64,000 nucleotides of DNA from Lachancea mirantina (lineage: Eukaryota > Ascomycota > Saccharomycetes > Saccharomycetales > Saccharomycetaceae): positions 1,178,001 through 1,242,000 of the forward strand of contig LT598467.1 of the NCBI GenBank assembly GCA_900074745.1, given 5' to 3'. The notes beneath the pieces were generated by a model that worked only from the letters and a program-made list of their open reading frames with translations, did no database searches and had not been told where the DNA came from. Shown one piece after another: positions 58,191 to 64,000 of the stretch. How positions within the stretch are numbered: the first letter of the stretch is position 1; every line of letters begins with the position of its first letter. Made by a program: the position numbers and the translations under genes.

Positions 58191-59363
58191 TCACATGCGC
58201 GTCTCGCCCGCCATATCGCCGTTCCGCTCCGCGCCCGTAACCTGCTCGCCCGTCACACCATGAGGCTCCATGTTGGTCGTTCCGGACATGTTACGCTGGT
58301 GGGCCAATTTTTCTTGATGTGTTCCGTTATAAGTAGACCCGCCCGTTGAAAATGTGTGCTGATCGTGTCCGGCTCCGTGCGTGCCTGTCTCCACGTCACT
58401 GGGTCCACCGTGCAGATCTTCCACGTACAACCCGGTCCACCTGTTCAATTTGAGTCCGTAACGTTTGAGAGGCCTCCACATACCGCCCATGCCGCCCTCT
58501 CTCATTGCGGGACGCATCACATTGACACAGACGAGCACCGTGCTCACCAGAAACAAGATAAACGCAACCCCACTGAACGCAATTGACGCCTGTGCGGACC
58601 TGCACGCACGTCCATAGTTATGGGTAGTGTACCTCCCCAGAAAAGGATCGTACATACCGCCACTCGACTGGAAACTCGAAAACGACCCGTAGCTGGGGTT
58701 GTAAGTCGTCGTGGTTTTGGAACCACAGCTAAAGGACCCATACGTTTTTGCAAGCACTATAAATGCCACCAACCATAAAATCATCAACGCCACCTCTGCC
58801 ACCACGTATATGCCCGTGATGAAGATAATTGCCAGCAACGTCGTGTACAAAGGCAGCATCAAAAGGTGCCATAACGAAATTACAGAAACGGCCAAGCTAT
58901 AGTTGGTTTTGCGACTCCCGTGGAAACTGTAGCTGTTTATAGAGTACGCCAACAGTCCCAACACGATAACGCTGGCAGCAAATTGCATGACTCTCAAAAG
59001 TATCAAGGGCAAGTCCACCAAGAAGTAGCTGCCTACACCTCTTGTACCCCGGTTAGCAACGGTTTTCTCACCAGTCCCGTAACCCGTGGTGGTGTCGTGG
59101 CGAGTTTCTCCCGTCATGCCGGCTCCTGTAGGGGTGTCCTCTGCGTATCCAGCCGTAGGCTCTTGATACCCGGTAGTCGGATGGTACACGTTTCCTGCAT
59201 TCGTCGTTCTACCGGTCTGAGTTCCGGCTTGGGCACCAGCTTGAGCACCAGTACGGGTGTTGGCGGTTGTTGTCGCGCCTGGTGTTTGCACCACTGGCAC
59301 CTCTGCAGCCCCAGTAGGCATCACTACTCTTCCGTCTTCCAGATTTTCCGCGGCCGTTGTCAT
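58191..59363 (-). CDS. YDL218W: MARVEL-domain membrane protein, YDL218W-like
   Basis: The 390-residue protein has a Thr/Gly/Ala-rich cytosolic N-terminus with TG(A/T)QAG-like repeats (about residues 28-105). Four membrane segments follow: SYFLVDLPLILLRVMQFAASVIVLGLLAYSI, a second around LWHLLMLPLYTTLLAII, a third around VVAEVALMILWLVAFIVLA, and a fourth at GVAFILFLVSTVLVCVNVM. This four-helix pattern and the RVMQF motif fit MARVEL proteins of eisosomes and sterol-rich domains. S. cerevisiae YDL218W (317 residues, stress induced) neighbours DTD1 and TIM22. The tail is rich in Gly, His and Thr. Function is not established. Confidence 0.85.
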   Translation of the reverse strand: MTTAAENLEDGRVVMPTGAAEVPVVQTPGATTTANTRTGAQAGAQAGTQTGRTTNAGNVYHPTTGYQEPTAGYAEDTPTGAGMTGETRHDTTTGYGTGEKTVANRGTRGVGSYFLVDLPLILLRVMQFAASVIVLGLLAYSINSYSFHGSRKTNYSLAVSVISLWHLLMLPLYTTLLAIIFITGIYVVAEVALMILWLVAFIVLAKTYGSFSCGSKTTTTYNPSYGSFSSFQSSGGMYDPFLGRYTTHNYGRACRSAQASIAFSGVAFILFLVSTVLVCVNVMRPAMREGGMGGMWRPLKRYGLKLNRWTGLYVEDLHGGPSDVETGTHGAGHDQHTFSTGGSTYNGTHQEKLAHQRNMSGTTNMEPHGVTGEQVTGAERNGDMAGETRM

Positions 59364-60231
59364 CTCTAAAATATTTCTGACTAATTTCTAAACCACTGCT
59401 CAAAATGAAACCCAGCATCCCCCCATTTGAAGCCGCGGCCCTTAAGGCTTTTTATACATTCAAAGAACACCCCGCTTCTTTACAAATGACGGATTTAGGG
59501 GTCCTTGCGATGAGCTTGGCAACTTTTTACGCGAGAACCAAATCTGACAATTTGGGACTCATCACTTACCCAAATGCCGAAAGCAAAAGCAAGCGCCCTT
59601 TACTAATGATCCTAGTCAAATCCCCATCCCAAGGATCAACAGCAACAGCCTTGTATGCCCATTGGGGGACTCCAGCGTTGTCATCGGCAAAACCGTTGTT
59701 CTTATGTCCGATTATGTCAGCAGGGTATCCCTAGGAGACCACATGACTCTTTGACTAACGTGTAATAAGCCGCACAGCACGGCACGGCTGAACCCGAGAT
59801 GACTTTTGGCAGATATTATGGAGCCAATGACGGACCACTGGCATACGGATGAAGAATGAGAGCTTCGGAGCGGGTGGCTTGGAAAATCTGGAGTTTCTAA
59901 CCGTATTTTCTACTCTGCTTCTAGCGGTTTTCCGGAGGTGTATGCGCATTGGATGAGTTTTCTGTCTCTCAGGTTACTCGATAGGTGTGGGCTTTGTCAG
60001 CCGTGTAGCTTGAAATTGGTAAGTTTCCATGGTATGATAGTTTCAATATCCAAGACGTAATGCGACGAAGGTTCAAGGTAAAAGCAGGAACAGGACACTG
60101 AGTCGAGGCTGGAGCCGCAAAAAGAAGAGGTTCGAGCATTCGAGACCTGCAACCGTTGTTACGCGGCGGGCAGTGAGGCAAAAAGACTAGAATTGGCAAA
60201 AAAAAATGACTTCCTGTTTGCATCGCGCAGC
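59364..60231. other. Intergenic, YDL218W-like promoter to DUG3 3' end
   Basis: This 868-base gap includes one STRE (AGGGG, 59497-59501). An open frame of 109 codons at 59405-59734 has no recognisable domain and is probably chance. No RNA gene was recognised. Confidence 0.45.
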
Positions 60232-61396
60232 TCAGTTGACCTCTACTGCAGCAGAGACGGCAGGCCGAGAACGGCCCTCGCGCTCTAGTGGAGGTACGTT
60301 GCGTTCCAAAGGCTCTGACACGGGCACAGAGCCCATCAGGCCCTTGCTCTCGGCCAGTGTCGAGCTTCTGGTGTAGAGAGGATCCTCTTGGTAGTATTCG
60401 TCGATAATTGGGTGAAGCAGCACGGTCTGGTTCTTGATGGTGAGTACGCTGTTGGTAGGTACCGTGATCCAATCGCCACGTTCGAACGTGAGAGGTTCCG
60501 ACGCAACCATGATGACGTCCTGATTACGGTCCAGACGCTCGACGCGATACTCGCCAGGGGCGTACTCGACGAAACTGGACCCACAGCTGAAATGCAGAGA
60601 GGCGGCCTCGTCGGTCTTGGAAGTGATGTACCGCGAAACAACAACCGTAGAGCCGTCCGTCACGGCAAAATTGAGAAGCGAGGGCTCCGCGCTGGGGTCG
60701 TCCTGGTTTGCCTCCTGAGTCCATTCCTTAATGTATTGAATGGTTTTCAACATACATTGACGTAGAACGACGTGGCCAAAGTTCCCGTCTTTGTTCGTCG
60801 TGTCGTAGCCCATTTTCGCGAGCGTGTCGAGGAACAATACGAAAGCGCACTCGGAATCGGTACTGCCCTGGATCAAGTTAAAATATTCATCTTCCAAATG
60901 CGACAGGATTTTGCGTTTGATGCGCCGGAAATTCGAAATTCCACCGTTGTGCATGAACGTGATCGAGTGATACGTGAACGGATGACAGTTTGTTTCCGAG
61001 AGGACACCGTAAGTCGAAGCACGCACGTGCGCAAAGACAAGTGGTGATTTGGTCTTTTCTGCCAGGGTTTCGAGATTTTGATTGTTCCACGCTGGAGTGA
61101 TCGCTTTGAAAAGACATGGGCCGTCCTCCTGAAGCTCGCGGTCAATGGGGTAGTAAGCAACACCAAAGCCGTCTCCGTTAATGGGTCTTCTGCGGTCTAA
61201 GCGCAACCGACTGTCAAACGACTGGTTGATGATCGAGTGGGCTGGCCGTGTCAGCAGATGCGACAAACGCACTGGTTCTTTACCTGTACAAATTTCAAAT
61301 CCCGTTAGTATTATATCCTGAAAATGACATTGCAATGCAGCTCACCATTGACCTGTTCAACGTTCACGTACCTTTAAAGATCAGAAATCTGCACAT
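60232..61396 (-). CDS. DUG3: Glutamine-amidotransferase-type peptidase of glutathione degradation, with intron
   Basis: Dug3 works with Dug2 to split the gamma-glutamyl bond of glutathione in the cytosol. The gene is spliced: exon 1 is 61372-61396 (25 nt), the intron 61284-61371 (88 nt) and exon 2 60232-61283. The joined product has 358 residues, against 357 in S. cerevisiae (YNL191W). It begins MCRFLIFKGKEPVRLSHLL, so the nucleophile Cys2 of the class-II amidotransferase fold lies on exon 1. Other motifs are RRPINGDGFGVAYYP, FAHVRASTYG, CHPFTYHSITFMHNGGISNF and GSTDSECAF. An unspliced frame exists in exon 2 plus part of the intron but lacks the catalytic N-terminus. S. cerevisiae DUG3 has no intron as far as I know. 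Confidence 0.96.
61284..61371 (-). other. Spliceosomal intron of DUG3
   Basis: The 88-nt intron starts GTACGT (a variant of GTATGT), has the exact branch point TACTAAC at 61304-61310, and ends ACAG 20 bases further on. Splicing joins AAAG to GTAAAG and restores the conserved GKEPVRL sequence. Confidence 0.93.
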
Positions 61397-61796
61397 TTTT
61401 CGAATGATTCTAAACTGGTCGGTTTTAGCTCAAATTTGAAGCAAATTCGTGGCCCTTTTGTCTCGATTCAAGTGCGCGGTGAAATTAATCAAAGACTATT
61501 CACTCTTGGGTCTTTGGAGCCGAGTTTCTGTCCCAAAATGTCTTACTCGAAGTTGACTATCTCGATGACTCCAGTGTCTTATACGTTTAGATAACTCCGA
61601 ACACGGTGGCTAACTTTCCACGATATGAGTCCGACGCGATACGTACAAGATGAGTGTCGGCATTAAGATTGGATCTGGTCAGATGGTCGACAGGCGATAA
61701 TTGACTCTTCTATATACCAATATGGGTGTTTAATCGTATAGTTTAGCAGCACCCTGCTGGCAGCAGGGCGCTGCCAGGAAACAGGCTGGTAGCGCG
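61397..61796. other. Intergenic, DUG3 promoter
   Basis: This 400-base gap between DTD1 (upstream, same strand) and DUG3 contains an imperfect GC-rich inverted repeat near 61746-61775 (CACCCTGCTGGCAGCAGGGCG). Nothing else was recognised. Confidence 0.4.
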
Positions 61797-62315
61797 TTAT
61801 TTGGGATCGTCGGTATCGAGTATGATGGTCACGGGACCCTCGTTGGTCAACGAACAGCTCATCATGGCTCCGAATACACCGTCTTTCACGTTTTCCGCAC
61901 CGAGTTCTTGCTGTAGCATTCTCAAAAATTTATCGTAGAGTTCTTTGGCAAGTGGACCCTTCTGAGCCATGTGGAAATCTGGCTTCGACCCCTTTTTCGT
62001 GCGCGCCATCAGCGTAAACTGGGAAATTGACAAAATTTGACCATTGACATCCTTGATACTCTTTTTCCAGCCGTAACCGGTATCATCGTCAAAAATTCGC
62101 AGCGATAAGACCTTCCGGGACAGCTTTTCGGCCTCTTCTAGGGTGTCTTGGGTCGAGATTCCGACCAGAAGCATGTAGCCGTGCTTGATGCTGTCAGCTA
62201 TGTTAGCAAACCCAATACTGCGAGAAAACGAAACCTCTGCTTAATCATACCTCGACACCGTCTGCGCGTCGACCACCACCGAGGCCTGACTGACCTTCTG
62301 CAAGACAACTCGCAT
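61797..62315 (-). CDS. DTD1: D-aminoacyl-tRNA deacylase, with intron
   Basis: Dtd1 hydrolyses D-amino acids wrongly attached to tRNA. Exon 1 is 62251-62315 (65 nt), the intron 62191-62250 and exon 2 61797-62190, giving 152 residues (150 in S. cerevisiae YDL219W). The spliced N-terminus is MRVVLQKVSQAS, and the splice joins it to SSIKHGYMLLVGIS, a conserved stretch. The active-site motifs SISQFTL and the C-terminal NEGPVTIILDT of the DTD fold are present. S. cerevisiae DTD1 also has an intron in the same region. It neighbours the YDL218W-like gene with DUG3 between them. Confidence 0.95.
62191..62250 (-). other. Spliceosomal intron of DTD1
   Basis: The 60-nt intron begins GTATGA, has a branch point TGCTAAC about 17 bases before the end, and ends CTGACAG. 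An earlier TAG just after the branch point would break the frame. The in-frame joint TCGAG/CATCAAG restores SSIKHGYM. Confidence 0.9.
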
Positions 62316-62472
62316 TTTTGGCTGGGCTTGAGACTGTGTGTGAGAAGAACCTTAGCGTTCTCGAAAATTTTTCGAGTAGGAATTGTTTGATAACGCTCGA
62401 TTTTATGCAATGGCGTAAACGCGGTCATGCGACTCCAGTGACACCAGCTTCGGCAAGAGAAGTTGATCGCGC

Positions 62473-64000
62473 TTATCGTCTCAGCTTCGCAATATATCTT
62501 CTCACCAGGTAGAGCGAACAACCGATAAACCTGAAAGCTGCCATGAACGCAACAAGCCATAGAATTACCGAGAAATAAATCGTAGATCTCGCAGACAAAA
62601 TGGTGACCGTGGCTTGATTCGTTTGAGCCGCAGAGCTGTTTTTGTCCAGAGATTCGTATTGGCCAATACCACCGGTTTCCAGCACCACGGCGATGATCAC
62701 GAAATTAGAGATTACCCAAATGATAATGACCAAAGACCTTACCATTGCGTAGTAACTTGTCTTTTTCTCCTCAAATGACATTTCCTCCGATTCTTCTTCC
62801 TGTGCGGCGTTGGCAAGTAACTGGCGGTATTTGTCGTAGTTCGCATCAATTTCCCGCGAAGAAACTGGGATCTCCATTTTGACTATGCCGTCTTCTTTGG
62901 ATTGCAATTTGCCCAATGGTTTCGCCGAGGAACCTTTGGTACCCCACGAGATGTCGTGGACGTTGCAAAAGGCGTAGATATTCAACACATTGATGTAGGA
63001 GGGGCTCAATAGAATGTACTGCACAAATGAAGTGAGCATGTGCATCGGCTGCAGATATAACACGGAACTGAGAAAATACAGGACATAGGTAGATGCCATT
63101 GACACTATCAGGTCCCGGAACGTTTCCTGTAACATCAGCCCTTTGAAAGTGACATTTCCAGCCTCAACAATATTCTTTATCGAATACACGCTCATGTAAA
63201 TCGCACAGAATATCATGTAAATCATCAAGACGGCGAAAAAGATGAAAGTCGATAGGTAAAATTTGGACGTTCCCTTTGGTTTATTTCCCAAAGAAAGTAT
63301 GAATGTTATCAAAACTGACACACCGTAAAGCCATAAAAAGACCACCGAAAGGATGCGGAACACTTGCTTAGAGTAAAAAGTTATGGCAATCGACATTGTC
63401 AAAATCCTGAAAACGAGGAAAAAAGAGCTCAGAGAAAACCAGGATACTAGAGTGCTCAATATCAGGTACAAAAACTGGAAATTGAAGGCAAACTTACGGC
63501 CTACACTGTGTCCGCTTGTCCATATTTTGTAGAAATGCAGAAATGAATACAAAGCAGCAAAAAAGGCTCCGTTCATCCATCTTCTTCTTTGAAGAATAAA
63601 CTCTGGAATTTTTTCTGGCACGTCTGTAGAGCCATACGCACTCTTGGAGTAACTCAAGATCCAATTGCTATCCCTTTTGGTGACAACTTCAAAACAAAGA
63701 ATACGATCTTCGGCCAAGTACATATTGGATATGAAGACTTTGGCGTTCAAATCATCACCTAAAAAGTACTTGCGAAGAGGCTCGCCTCTTACCGCTTCAA
63801 GTCGATAAGCTGAAAATGCACCCGGTAATACTGTAATAAATCCGAAATTAGATTCGGTGGTCTTGTCGAGAATATTAGAAAGTTTGTACTCAAAATTTTG
63901 AGATGCCACCAGCGGATTTAGCAATTTTGAAAATCCAGATCCTAGATCGGTTTTGATTTCTCCGCAGGCGCCCCCAACTTGAGGGTCTTTAAATTCACGC
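62473..64000 (-). CDS. CHS1: Chitin synthase I, C-terminal part (5' end outside window)
   Basis: This is the 3' part of a class I chitin synthase; the frame is open to the right edge with codons in phase at 63999. About 508 residues are visible, starting REFKDPQVGGACGEI. Motifs include [37 protein letters not shown] (near 63580), then several membrane helices and SWGTKGSS. The tail YYAMVRSLVIIIWVISN matches Chs1. Chs1 repairs the wall at cell separation. It is upstream of DTD1 and DUG3 on the same strand; in S. cerevisiae CHS1 (YNL192W) directly neighbours DUG3 (YNL191W). Confidence 0.95.
   Translation of the reverse strand, partial: REFKDPQVGGACGEIKTDLGSGFSKLLNPLVASQNFEYKLSNILDKTTESNFGFITVLPGAFSAYRLEAVRGEPLRKYFLGDDLNAKVFISNMYLAEDRILCFEVVTKRDSNWILSYSKSAYGSTDVPEKIPEFILQRRRWMNGAFFAALYSFLHFYKIWTSGHSVGRKFAFNFQFLYLILSTLVSWFSLSSFFLVFRILTMSIAITFYSKQVFRILSVVFLWLYGVSVLITFILSLGNKPKGTSKFYLSTFIFFAVLMIYMIFCAIYMSVYSIKNIVEAGNVTFKGLMLQETFRDLIVSMASTYVLYFLSSVLYLQPMHMLTSFVQYILLSPSYINVLNIYAFCNVHDISWGTKGSSAKPLGKLQSKEDGIVKMEIPVSSREIDANYDKYRQLLANAAQEEESEEMSFEEKKTSYYAMVRSLVIIIWVISNFVIIAVVLETGGIGQYESLDKNSSAAQTNQATVTILSARSTIYFSVILWLVAFMAAFRFIGCSLYLVRRYIAKLRR

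Noticed and set aside
59405-59734. 109-codon frame between the YDL218W-like gene and DUG3
   Set aside because: No recognised domain, no signal for a promoter of its own, and it lies in the divergent gene's promoter; chance is more likely, though a lineage-specific gene is not excluded.
61284-61335. Frame beginning MQCHFQDIIL as the DUG3 N-terminus
   Set aside because: It reads through the intron; the spliced exon 1 gives the conserved MCRFLIFK start with the catalytic Cys2.
62172-62174. Met at 62174 as the DTD1 start
   Set aside because: It lies inside exon 2; the spliced exon 1 from 62315 restores the conserved N-terminus.

Overview
This window is nuclear DNA of a budding yeast (family Saccharomycetaceae). 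Genes are dense and mostly uninterrupted, the two introns found carry TACTAAC-type branch points, and nearly every gene has a recognisable Saccharomyces cerevisiae orthologue. The gene order looks like a lineage that never went through the whole-genome duplication. Genes that sit on two different chromosomes in S. cerevisiae are interleaved here: YNL187-192 with YDL215-219, YOR367-373 with YAL054-056, and YBR022-025 with YBR037-038. Only one SCO gene and one GPB gene are present. A beta-alanine synthase close to Lachancea kluyveri PYD3 and a decayed hAT transposon point to Lachancea or a near relative; the genus is an inference.

Left part (1-25.5 kb): 3' end of a SNQ2-type ABC transporter, POA1, CHS3, PYD3, CHS2, SCO1, OLA1, tRNA-Gly(UCC), SEC21, CAF40, a small LEA-like gene, PCL1, a siderophore-type transporter and RFC3. 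The SEC21-CAF40-PCL1-RFC3 order matches YNL287-290, with the small gene and the transporter inserted. Middle part (25.5-42.6 kb): ACS1 (with a His-rich insert), SCP1, PEX22, RAD17, RPS12, MRS6, GPB1/2, NDD1, NUD1. Right part (42.6-64 kb): GDH2, RRI1, SWT21, TIM22, KAR1, SRP1, a YNL190W-like wall protein, then an accessory island (53.2-58.0 kb), then the YDL218W-like MARVEL protein, DUG3, DTD1 and the 3' part of CHS1.

The accessory island is the least ordinary stretch. It holds an intact acyl-protein thioesterase gene, a broken 5' fragment of DOP1, a 65-bp direct repeat on either side of that pair, a decayed open frame of unknown origin, a TG-rich Rap1/telomere-like tract and a degraded hAT transposase.

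Common themes: all three classical yeast chitin synthases (CHS1, CHS2, CHS3) fall within 64 kb. Nitrogen genes (PYD3, GDH2) carry GATA-factor sites upstream. Cell-cycle genes carry matching promoter signals: Mcm1/Fkh-like sites before CHS2 and an SBF cluster before PCL1. DUG3 and DTD1 each carry a small intron near the 5' end; in DUG3 the catalytic Cys2 lies on a 25-nt first exon. No convincing wholly new system was found; the island and the His-rich ACS1 insert are the best leads.
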